NCBI GenBank assembly: GCA_036506495.1 | Contig: DASXRQ010000265.1 | Location: 1 to 64,000, forward strand | DNA length: 64,000 bases | Source: DASXRC01 sp036506495 | GTDB taxonomy: Bacteria; Actinomycetota; Actinomycetes; Mycobacteriales; Micromonosporaceae | Direction of reading: 5' to 3' | Shown here: one piece after another, positions 32,521-39,958 of the stretch | Numbering within the stretch: position 1 is the first letter of the stretch | How the letters are laid out: the number at the start of each line of letters is the position of its first letter | Notes under the pieces: model-generated | The model's input: only the letters and a program-made list of their open reading frames with translations | Told to the model about the DNA's origin: nothing | The model's database searches: none | Translations under genes and position numbers: made by a program

Positions 32521-33918
32521 TTGTCGGAGCGCAGTGCGTTCGTAGTGGTCGCCAACCGCCTGCCCGTGGACGAGGTGCATACCGCGGAGGGGCGGCAATG
32601 GCGGCGCAGCCCGGGCGGCCTGGTCACCGCACTGCACCCCGTCCTGGTGAGCCAACGCGGCACCTGGGTCGGCTGGGCCGGCGGCGTCGGGGAGGCGCCG
32701 GAGCCGTTCGAACTGGAGGGCATCCACCTTCGGCCGGTCGCGCTGAGCTCCGACGAGATCGAGCGGTACTACGAGGGCCAGTCCAACGCGACGATCTGGC
32801 CGCTGTATCACGACGCTGTCGAGACCCCGGTCTATCGGAGGCGCTGGCGCGAGGCGTACCGCATCGTGAACGAGCGGTTCGCGGAGGCGGCGGCCGACGT
32901 CGCGGCCGAGAACGCGACGGTCTGGGTGCAGGACTATCAGCTGCAGCTCGTGCCGGCCATGCTGCGGGCCCGGCGCCCGGACTTACGCATCGGCTTCTTT
33001 CTCCACATCCCGTTTCCGCCGATCGAGCTGTTCATGCAGATGCCGTTCCGGGCGGAGATCCTGCGCGGCCTGCTCGGCGCCGACCTGGTCGGCTTCCAGC
33101 AGCGCCTCGCCGCGCAGAACTTCGTACGCCTCGCGCGCCACCTGCTCGGGCTGCGCTACGAGGGGCAGACCATCCTCGTGGATGGCCGGCCGGTCAAGGC
33201 CGGAGCGTTCCCGATCTCGATCGACGTACACGAGATGGAGGAGATGGCGAGTACCCCGATCGTGCAGGCCCGGGCCAAGCAGATCCGCTCTGAGCTCGGC
33301 GACCCGAAGACGGTCATCCTCGGCGTGGACCGCCTGGACTACACGAAGGGGATCGAGCTGCGGCTCAAGGCGTTCCGCGAGCTGCTGGCTGAGGAGCGGC
33401 TCAGCGTGCCGGAGACGGTCATGGTGCAGGTCGCGACACCCAGCCGCGAACGGGTGGAGCACTACCAGGCACTGCGGGTCAAGGTCGAGCGCGAGGTTGG
33501 CCGCATCAACGGTGAGTTCGGCCGGGTCGGCGTGCCTGCAGTGCACTACCTCCACCAGTCGTACAGTCGCAGTGAACTCGCCGCGCTCTACTGCGCGGCG
33601 GACGTGATGATGGTGACCCCTCTGCGAGACGGAATGAACCTGGTGGCCAAGGAGTACGTGGCGGCGCGCGGCGACAGCGGCGGCGCCCTCGTGCTGAGCG
33701 AGTTCGCCGGAGCGGCGACCGAGCTGCGGCAGGCGTATCTGTGCAACCCGCACGATCCCGACGGGGTCAAGGACGCGCTCCTGCGCGCGATCCACGCGGA
33801 CGAATCGGAGACCGCGCGGCGGATGCGCACCATGCAGCGATACCTGCGTGCGCACGACGTCCGCCACTGGGCGAATTCATTCCTGTACGAGCTGGGCGTG
33901 CCGGAGGCCGGACAGTGA
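32521..33918 (+). CDS. otsA: alpha,alpha-trehalose-phosphate synthase (GT20)
   Basis: A 465-aa OtsA. It has FVVVANRLPVD, GGLVTALHPVL, VWVQDYQLQLVP and RIGFFLHIPFPP (UDP/ADP-glucose and G6P site), the GVDRLDYTKGI motif and TPLRDGMNLVAKEYVAAR at the donor site. It condenses a nucleotide-glucose with glucose 6-phosphate. The TTG start at 32521 is well supported by GGAGGTG at 32508-32514. A TAGGCT hexamer around 32475 may be the -10. It overlaps the otsB fusion by 4 bp. Confidence 0.97.
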   Translation: MSERSAFVVVANRLPVDEVHTAEGRQWRRSPGGLVTALHPVLVSQRGTWVGWAGGVGEAPEPFELEGIHLRPVALSSDEIERYYEGQSNATIWPLYHDAVETPVYRRRWREAYRIVNERFAEAAADVAAENATVWVQDYQLQLVPAMLRARRPDLRIGFFLHIPFPPIELFMQMPFRAEILRGLLGADLVGFQQRLAAQNFVRLARHLLGLRYEGQTILVDGRPVKAGAFPISIDVHEMEEMASTPIVQARAKQIRSELGDPKTVILGVDRLDYTKGIELRLKAFRELLAEERLSVPETVMVQVATPSRERVEHYQALRVKVEREVGRINGEFGRVGVPAVHYLHQSYSRSELAALYCAADVMMVTPLRDGMNLVAKEYVAARGDSGGALVLSEFAGAATELRQAYLCNPHDPDGVKDALLRAIHADESETARRMRTMQRYLRAHDVRHWANSFLYELGVPEAGQ

Positions 33919-36464
33919 CATCCGAGCCCCAGAGCGGAGACCCGCTCGACCCCGAATTGCGCGCGGCGGTTGCCCGGATTGCCCGGGTTCCGCTGCTTCT
34001 GGTCGCCTGTGACTACGACGGCACGCTCGCGCCGATCGTGGAGGACCCGAGCCAGGCGGTGCCTCTGCCCGAGGCGGTCGCCGCCATACGGTCGCTGGCC
34101 GCACTCCCGCAGACGACCGTGGCGGTCGTGTCCGGGCGCGCGCTGCGCGACCTAGCCACCCTGTCCCGGCTGCCGAGCGAGGTGCACCTCGTCGGCAGCC
34201 ACGGCTCCGAGTTCGACGTCGGCTTCGTCGAACGGCTCGCGCCGGAGCTGGTCGACCTCCGCGCCCGCCTGCTCGCCAGCCTGCAGGAGATCGTCCGGGG
34301 CCGTCCGGGCGTACGCCTCGAGGCCAAGCCGGCCAGCGTCGCGGTGCACACCCGCGGCGCCGACCCGGAGGTCGCCGCCGACGTCGAGCAGGCGATCCGG
34401 TCCGGGCCGGCCGGCTGGCCGGACATCCACGTCACACAGGGCAAGTCCGTCATCGAGCTGTCCGTGATCTCGACGAACAAGGGCACCGCGGTCGACGCGC
34501 TCCGCACCACGATCTCCGCGAGCGCGGTGTTGTTCATCGGCGACGACGTGACCGACGAAAACGCGTTCGCCCACCTCCACGGGCCGGACATGGGCATCAA
34601 GATCGGCCCCGGTGAGACAAAGGCGCCGTTCCGGGTCAGTAACCCGCTGGAGGCCGCCCGGGCGCTCGGAATGCTCTTGGAGACCCGGCGGCACTGGCTG
34701 TTCGGCGAGCGGGCGGTCCCGATCGAGCGCCACTCGATGCTCGCCAACGGTCGCACCGTCGCCCTGCTGACCCCGGAGGCGCGGGTGAGCTGGTTGTGCA
34801 ATCCGCGGCCGGACTCGTCGGCGATCTTCGCGGACCTGCTCGGCGGGTCACCGGCCGGACACTTTTCGGTGCGCCCCGAACGCGGTGGGCTGCCGCTGGG
34901 CCAGCGCTACCGGACCGGCACGATGACCGTCGAGACGCGCTGGTCCGGGCTGACCGTCACCGACTTCCTCGAAACCGCCACCGGACCCGACTCCACGCTC
35001 GTCCGGCAGCTGTCGGGCACCGTACGGGCCCGCATCGTCTTCGCCCCCCGGCCCGAGTTCGGGCAGGTCGCCATCAGACTCCAGCCGCTCGGCGACGGGC
35101 TGCTCGTGCTCGGCTCGAATGAGCCGGTCGCCCTCCGCTCCCCCGGTGTGGAGTGGGACATCTACGACGACGGTGGACACGACTCCGCCCGGGCGACGGT
35201 AGACCCGGCCGCGCTCGGCGGATCCGTCGAGCTCGAGCTGCGGTTCGGCACGCACGGGCTGCATCCGCATCCGCTCCCGCTGCCGGACCGGCAGGCCGCG
35301 GCGGAGCAGCCGTGGCGGGACTGGGTGGCCGGGCTGAAGCTACCCGGCGAGAACCGCGAGGAGGTGCTGCGCAGCGCGCTCACCCTGCGGGCGCTGTGCC
35401 ACGAGTCGACGGGCTCCATCCTGGCCGCCGCCACGACCTCGCTGCCCGAAGAGATGGGCGGCGTCCGCAACTGGGACTACCGGTACTGCTGGCTGCGCGA
35501 TGCGGCGATGACGGCCCGAGCATTGGTGGACCTCGGCTCGATCCACGAGGCGGAGGCCTTGCTGCGCTGGGTTGACGGCTGCGCCGAGCGCACCGGCGGA
35601 CACCCCGAACGGCTGCACCCTCTGTACACGGTGGAGGGTGCGGAGCTCGGCCCCGAGGCGGTCATCGACACCCTGCCGGGCTACGCCGGCTCGCGGCCGG
35701 TCCGGGTCGGCAACGCCGCCAACCGCCAACTCCAGCTCGACGTGTTCGGACCGATCGCCGACCTGATAGCGGTCGTCGCCGACGCCCGCGGCACCGTCCG
35801 AGAGGAGGAGTGGCGGGTCCTCGAGGCCATGGTGCACGCGGTCGAGCGACGCTGGCACGAGCCCGACCACGGCCTGTGGGAGGCGCGCCTGCCGCCCCGC
35901 CACCACGTGTACTCGAAGGTGATGTGCTGGATGACCGTCGATCGGGCGCTGCACGTCATGCGCAAGCACGGCGGGCGGGACCGGCCCGAGTGGGTGGAGC
36001 TGCGCGACCGGATCGGCGACAACGTGTTGGCGCACGGCTGGCATCCCGGCACCGGGGCGTACACGGTCGCGTTCGGCGAGCCGGAGATGGACGCGTCATC
36101 GCTGTGGATCGGCCTGTCCGGTCTGCTGGCCGACGACGACCCGCGGTTCCTCGCCACCGTGCTCGCGGTCGAGGCCGAGCTGCGCAGCGGCCCGACCGTC
36201 TACCGCTACCTCTGGAACGACGGCATGCCCGGTCGCGAGGGCGGGTTCCACCTCTGCTCGGCTTGGCTGATCGAGGCGTACCTGCGTACGGGTCGCCGGT
36301 CCGACGCCGAGGAGCTGTTCGAGCAGATGCTCCGCTGCGCCGGTCCGACCGGGCTGCTGCCCGAGCAGTACGACCCGGACACCGAGCGCGGGCTGGGCAA
36401 TCACCCGCAGGCGTACAGCCACCTGGGCTTGGTCCGCTGCGCGCTGCTCCTCGACGGCGCCTGA
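33915..36464 (+). CDS. otsB: trehalose-6-phosphate phosphatase fused to a GH15 trehalase-like domain
   Basis: 849 aa. Residues about 25-250 form a HAD phosphatase of the OtsB type: motif I ACDYDGTLAP (Asp33/Asp35), motif II VVSGRALRDL and motif IV FIGDDVTDENAF. Residues about 265-849 are a glycoside hydrolase 15 domain: ERHSMLANGRTVALL, the diagnostic RNWDYRYCWLRDAAMTA and EGGFHLCSAWLIEAYL near the C-terminal acid. GH15 proteins of this subgroup in mycobacteria are phosphate-dependent trehalases. Start GTG 33915 overlaps otsA by GTGA. One polypeptide may thus make trehalose and hydrolyse trehalose or another glucan. Confidence 0.93.
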   Translation: MTSEPQSGDPLDPELRAAVARIARVPLLLVACDYDGTLAPIVEDPSQAVPLPEAVAAIRSLAALPQTTVAVVSGRALRDLATLSRLPSEVHLVGSHGSEFDVGFVERLAPELVDLRARLLASLQEIVRGRPGVRLEAKPASVAVHTRGADPEVAADVEQAIRSGPAGWPDIHVTQGKSVIELSVISTNKGTAVDALRTTISASAVLFIGDDVTDENAFAHLHGPDMGIKIGPGETKAPFRVSNPLEAARALGMLLETRRHWLFGERAVPIERHSMLANGRTVALLTPEARVSWLCNPRPDSSAIFADLLGGSPAGHFSVRPERGGLPLGQRYRTGTMTVETRWSGLTVTDFLETATGPDSTLVRQLSGTVRARIVFAPRPEFGQVAIRLQPLGDGLLVLGSNEPVALRSPGVEWDIYDDGGHDSARATVDPAALGGSVELELRFGTHGLHPHPLPLPDRQAAAEQPWRDWVAGLKLPGENREEVLRSALTLRALCHESTGSILAAATTSLPEEMGGVRNWDYRYCWLRDAAMTARALVDLGSIHEAEALLRWVDGCAERTGGHPERLHPLYTVEGAELGPEAVIDTLPGYAGSRPVRVGNAANRQLQLDVFGPIADLIAVVADARGTVREEEWRVLEAMVHAVERRWHEPDHGLWEARLPPRHHVYSKVMCWMTVDRALHVMRKHGGRDRPEWVELRDRIGDNVLAHGWHPGTGAYTVAFGEPEMDASSLWIGLSGLLADDDPRFLATVLAVEAELRSGPTVYRYLWNDGMPGREGGFHLCSAWLIEAYLRTGRRSDAEELFEQMLRCAGPTGLLPEQYDPDTERGLGNHPQAYSHLGLVRCALLLDGA

Positions 36465-36477
36465 CCCCCGTTTTCCC

Positions 36478-36541
36478 CGTCGATCTAGGGCGAATGCTGG
36501 TCAGTCGATCTCCGATCACCAGAATTCGCCCTAGATCGGCG
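36478..36541. repeat. long near-perfect palindrome between convergent otsB and cobA
   Basis: Arms 36481-36501 and 36518-36538 pair over 21 bp with one mismatch, extendable to 24 bp with a G-U pair, around a 16-nt loop holding CGATCTCCGATC. The motif GATCTAGGGCGAAT is unusually AT-rich for this genome. The right arm contains the TAG stop of cobA. It can serve as a bidirectional terminator, but its length and composition also suggest a mobile repetitive palindrome of the REP/MITE kind. Confidence 0.8.
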
Positions 36542-37772
36542 CGGTTTGGGGGGCGGGGGCCGCGGCGGCAGTGGGGGGCAGGACGTCGACGACCGGGCCG
36601 ATCACGACGACGGCGGGCGGGCGCATGCCGGCGGCGGCCGCCGCGCTCGACAGCTCTCCCAGGGTGGTACGCAGCACCCGCTGCGCCCCCGTTGTCGCCT
36701 CCTGCACGAGCGCGGCCGGGGAGTCCGCGGGCCGGCCGTGCTCGAGCAGCGCGGCGGCGATCGCCGGCAGGTTCCGCAACCCCATCAGCAGCACGATCGT
36801 GCCCCGCAGGCGAGCCAGTGCCGGCCAGTCGACCAACGAGGACGGGTCGCCTGGTGGTACGTGGCCGGAGACCACCGTGAACTCGTGCGCCACCCCGCGG
36901 TGGGTGACCGGGATGCCGCCCGCCGCGGGCGCGGCCACGGCGCTGGTCACCCCGGGAACCACGAGCACCGGTACGCCGGCGGCGGCGCACCCGATCACCT
37001 CTTCCCCGCCGCGCCCGAACACGTAGGGGTCGCCACCCTTGAGCCGGACCACCGCCGCGCCGGCTCGGGCGCGCTCGACCAGGATCCGGTTGATCTCCTC
37101 CTGAGTCCGCGCCGGGCCGTACGGGATCTTCGAGGCGTCCACGAGCTCGACCTCTGGGCGCAGCTCGTCCAGCAGCAGCCCGGGCGCGAGCCGATCGACG
37201 ACGACCACGTCCGCCTCGGCCAGCAGCCGCCGGCCCTTCACCGTGATCAGCTCGGGGTCGCCCGGGCCCGCCCCGACCAGCGCGACGCGACCACCCCGCG
37301 AGCCGGAGTCTGGTGCCGGACCGGGCGTCTCGGCCAGCATCGACCGGATCCGGTCGCGCACCGCCATCGCGCGGCGCGGATCGCCACCACCCAGCACCGC
37401 GACGGTCACGGGCCCGTGCCGCGTCACGGCCGGCGTCCACGCGGTAGCCGCGTGCCGGTCGTCGGCGCGTACGCAGAACACCCGGCGCTCCTCGGCGGCA
37501 GCGGTCACCTCGGCGGCGGCCGACGGATCGTCCAACGCCGCCTGCACGAGCCAGGCGCCATCCACATCGGACGGTCGGAACCGGCGGGCCGCCCAGCGCA
37601 CGCGGCCGGCGTCGGCGAGGGCCCGCAGCGCCGGAGTGAGCGCGGGCGACACGATCAGCACGTCCGCGCCGGCGTCCAGCAGGGCGGGCACCCGGCGGGT
37701 GGCCACCGCGCCGCCGCCGACGACCAGAACCCGGCGGCCGTCGAGCCGCAGTGCGAGTGGGTAGAGCGTCAC
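36531..37772 (-). CDS. cobA: bifunctional precorrin-2 dehydrogenase / uroporphyrinogen-III C-methyltransferase
   Basis: 413 aa. The N-terminal Met8/CysG-type domain (about 1-150; RVLVVGGGAVATRRVPALLDAG) is an NAD-dependent precorrin-2 dehydrogenase. The C-terminal SUMT domain (about 160-400) has VGAGPGDPELITVKG, KGGDPYVFGRGGEE and VPGVTSAVAAPAAGGIPVTHRG. It makes precorrin-2/sirohydrochlorin for cobalamin and sirohaem. It overlaps cobT by 4 bp. The last 3 codons lie in the palindrome at 36478-36541. Confidence 0.94.
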   Translation of the reverse strand: MTLYPLALRLDGRRVLVVGGGAVATRRVPALLDAGADVLIVSPALTPALRALADAGRVRWAARRFRPSDVDGAWLVQAALDDPSAAAEVTAAAEERRVFCVRADDRHAATAWTPAVTRHGPVTVAVLGGGDPRRAMAVRDRIRSMLAETPGPAPDSGSRGGRVALVGAGPGDPELITVKGRRLLAEADVVVVDRLAPGLLLDELRPEVELVDASKIPYGPARTQEEINRILVERARAGAAVVRLKGGDPYVFGRGGEEVIGCAAAGVPVLVVPGVTSAVAAPAAGGIPVTHRGVAHEFTVVSGHVPPGDPSSLVDWPALARLRGTIVLLMGLRNLPAIAAALLEHGRPADSPAALVQEATTGAQRVLRTTLGELSSAAAAAGMRPPAVVVIGPVVDVLPPTAAAAPAPQTAPI

Positions 37773-38848
37773 GTGCGGTCGGCCTTGGCAGCGGCCGCCG
37801 TAGGCTTCTCAGCCACGCCCGCCGAGTCGAACGTGGCCACCTCGTGCAGCACCCGCACCGCCGCGGCCGCGACGGGCAGCGCGAGCACGGCGCCGGTCCC
37901 CTCACCCAGCCGCATCCGCAGGTCGATCAGCGGGTCGAGGCCCAGGTGCTCGAGCGCGACCGTGGCGCCCGGCTCGGCGGACCGATGGCCGGCGATCATG
38001 GCTCCGGCCGCGTCCGGGGCCAGCGCGGCGGCGGCGAGGGCGGCCGCCACCGCGATCACACCGTCCAGGATCACCGGTACGCGGCGCGCCGCCCCGCCGA
38101 GGATGAAGCCCGCGAGCGCGGCGTGTTCCAGCCCCCCGACCGCGGCGAGCACGCCGACCGGGTCGTTGGGATCGGGGGCGTGCCGGGTCAGCGCCGCGCG
38201 GATCACGGAGACCTTGTGCCGGTGGGTCTCGCTGTCGATTCCGGTCCCGTAACCGGTCACCACGCCCACGTCCGCACCGGTGAAGGCCGCGATGAGCGCC
38301 GCGGCGGGTGTCGTGTTCGCGATGCCCATGTCACCAGTCAGCAGGACCCGGGCGCCGTCGGCGACCAGCCGGTCGGCCACCTGGACGCCGACGTCGACGG
38401 CCGCGACCACGTCGTCCCGGTCCAGGGCCGGCTCGACGACCATGTCCCGGGTGCCCGCGCGCACCTTCGCCTGCACCAGCCCGGGCGCGGGATCGAGGAC
38501 CGTGGCCACCCCGACGTCGACCACGGTGACCGACGCGCCGACCTGGCGGGCGAACGCGTTGACGACCGCGCCACCGGCGACGAAGTTCGCGACCATCTGG
38601 GCGGTGACCTCCTGCGGCCAGGGGGAGACCCCGTGCGCGTGTACGCCGTGATCCCCTGCGAAGATCGCCAGCGCGGCCGGCTCGAGCGGCGGGGGCGGGC
38701 AGACTCCGGCGAGCCCCGCCAGGCGTACCGACAACTCCTCCAGCACGCCCAGCGAGCCCGGCGGTTTGGTCAGCCGTGCCTGCAGCGCGCGGGCGGCGGC
38801 GATCGCGGCGGCGTCCAGCGGCCGGATCGCGGCGATCGTCTGCTCCAC
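37769..38848 (-). CDS. cobT: nicotinate-nucleotide-dimethylbenzimidazole phosphoribosyltransferase
   Basis: A 359-aa CobT: LTKPPGSLGVLEELSVRLAG at the N-terminus, IFAGDHGVHAHGVSPWPQEVTAQM, TGDMGIANTTPAAALIAAFTG and, near the end, GHRSAEPGATVALEHLGLDPLIDLRMRLGEGTGA with the catalytic Glu. It forms alpha-ribazole phosphate for the lower ligand of cobalamin. It is 3 bp from cobC and overlaps cobA by 4 bp. Confidence 0.97.
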   Translation of the reverse strand: MEQTIAAIRPLDAAAIAAARALQARLTKPPGSLGVLEELSVRLAGLAGVCPPPPLEPAALAIFAGDHGVHAHGVSPWPQEVTAQMVANFVAGGAVVNAFARQVGASVTVVDVGVATVLDPAPGLVQAKVRAGTRDMVVEPALDRDDVVAAVDVGVQVADRLVADGARVLLTGDMGIANTTPAAALIAAFTGADVGVVTGYGTGIDSETHRHKVSVIRAALTRHAPDPNDPVGVLAAVGGLEHAALAGFILGGAARRVPVILDGVIAVAAALAAAALAPDAAGAMIAGHRSAEPGATVALEHLGLDPLIDLRMRLGEGTGAVLALPVAAAAVRVLHEVATFDSAGVAEKPTAAAAKADRT

Positions 38849-38851
38849 GCC

Positions 38852-39883
38852 TCAACCCTCCTTGAGCAGCTCGGCGAGCGTGTCGACGAATGCATCGGTG
38901 GTGGCAGTGTCCCGCACCGCGATCCGCAGCCAGTCCGCGCCCAGGCCGGGGAACGTGTCGCCACGCCGGACGGCGTACCCCCGCTCGCGCAGCCGACACC
39001 GCAGACGCGCGGCGCCGGGCACCCGGAACAGGACGAACGCGCTCGCCGGCTCGCCGGGAACAGTGACGTCGGGCAAGCCGCGTAGCCGGCGTACCAGATG
39101 AGTCCGCTGGACGGCGAGCTCGGCGGCGATGCGCCGTTCCGCGGCGGCCGCGGCGGGGCCGGCGCAGGCGATCGCGGCCGCCAGCGCCGGCGTGGAGACC
39201 GCCCACAGCGGCTGCGCGCGGCCCAGCTCCGCGACCAGCTCGGGTGGGCCCAGCAGATACCCGATCCGAAGCCCGGCCAGTCCCCAGGTCTTGGTCAGGC
39301 TGCGGACGATGACGGTGCCGGGCAGGTCCGACCGCTCGGCCAGCGACTCGTGACCGGAGGTGGTGTCCGCGAACGCCTCATCGACCACCAGCACGCGGCC
39401 CGGCCGGGCGAGGGCCGCTACCGCATCGGCCGGGTGCAGCACCGACGTCGGGTTCGTCGGATTGCCGACCACCACGAGGTCGGCGTCGGCCGGCACCCGC
39501 TCCGGATCGAGCCGGAACCCCTCGTCCTCGGTGAGCAACACCCGGCGCACCGAGTGGCCGGCGTGGCGCAGCGCGGCCTCCGGCTCGGTGAACTGCGGGT
39601 GCACGACGACGGGCCGGCGGGCGACCCCGCGCAGAGCCCTCGCCACCAGCACGAATCCCTCCGCCGCGCCGGCGGTCAACAGGACCTCTCCAGGCGTACG
39701 CCGATGGCGCGCGGCCACCGCGGCCCGGGCGGGGCCAGGGTCGGGGTAGCGGGCGAGGTCGTCGAGCGCGGCGCGGATCGGCTCCGCGAGCCATGGCGGC
39801 ATCGGCTCGCTCCGCACGTTGACGGCGAGATCGATGAGCCCGGGCCGTAGCTCCGCGTCGCCGTGGTGGCTCAGGTTTTCCAC
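38852..39883 (-). CDS. cobC: threonine-phosphate decarboxylase-like aminotransferase (CobC)
   Basis: A 343-aa class I/II PLP aminotransferase: LSHHGDAELRPGLIDLAVNV, VVVGNPTNPTSVLHPADAV, VVDEAFADTT and VRSLTKTWGLAGLRIGYLLG with the PLP Lys. Together with cobT and cobA this identifies the CobC/CobD-type enzyme supplying the aminopropanol arm rather than a histidinol-phosphate aminotransferase. GTG 39883 (VENLSHHGD) gives the family N-terminus. It is the first gene of the cob operon and is divergent from the PBP gene. Confidence 0.88.
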   Translation of the reverse strand: MENLSHHGDAELRPGLIDLAVNVRSEPMPPWLAEPIRAALDDLARYPDPGPARAAVAARHRRTPGEVLLTAGAAEGFVLVARALRGVARRPVVVHPQFTEPEAALRHAGHSVRRVLLTEDEGFRLDPERVPADADLVVVGNPTNPTSVLHPADAVAALARPGRVLVVDEAFADTTSGHESLAERSDLPGTVIVRSLTKTWGLAGLRIGYLLGPPELVAELGRAQPLWAVSTPALAAAIACAGPAAAAAERRIAAELAVQRTHLVRRLRGLPDVTVPGEPASAFVLFRVPGAARLRCRLRERGYAVRRGDTFPGLGADWLRIAVRDTATTDAFVDTLAELLKEG

Positions 39884-39944
39884 CCCGCCAGCATGCGACA
39901 CGGTGCACTTCCCGCTTTCCACCCTGCCTTGAGGGGTTATGTCC

Positions 39945-39950
39945 TAGCTT
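39945..39950 (+). promoter_or_regulatory. candidate leaderless -10 (TAGCTT) for the PBP gene
   Basis: TAGCTT ends 8 nt before the ATG at 39959 in the 75-bp divergent gap with cobC. No Shine-Dalgarno sequence precedes the ATG. Confidence 0.45.
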
Positions 39951-39958
39951 TGTGGGTG

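Noticed and set aside
36531..39958. Cobalamin riboswitch controlling the cob operon or PBP
   Set aside because: The gap upstream of cobC is only 75 bp and shows no B12-box or long structured leader.
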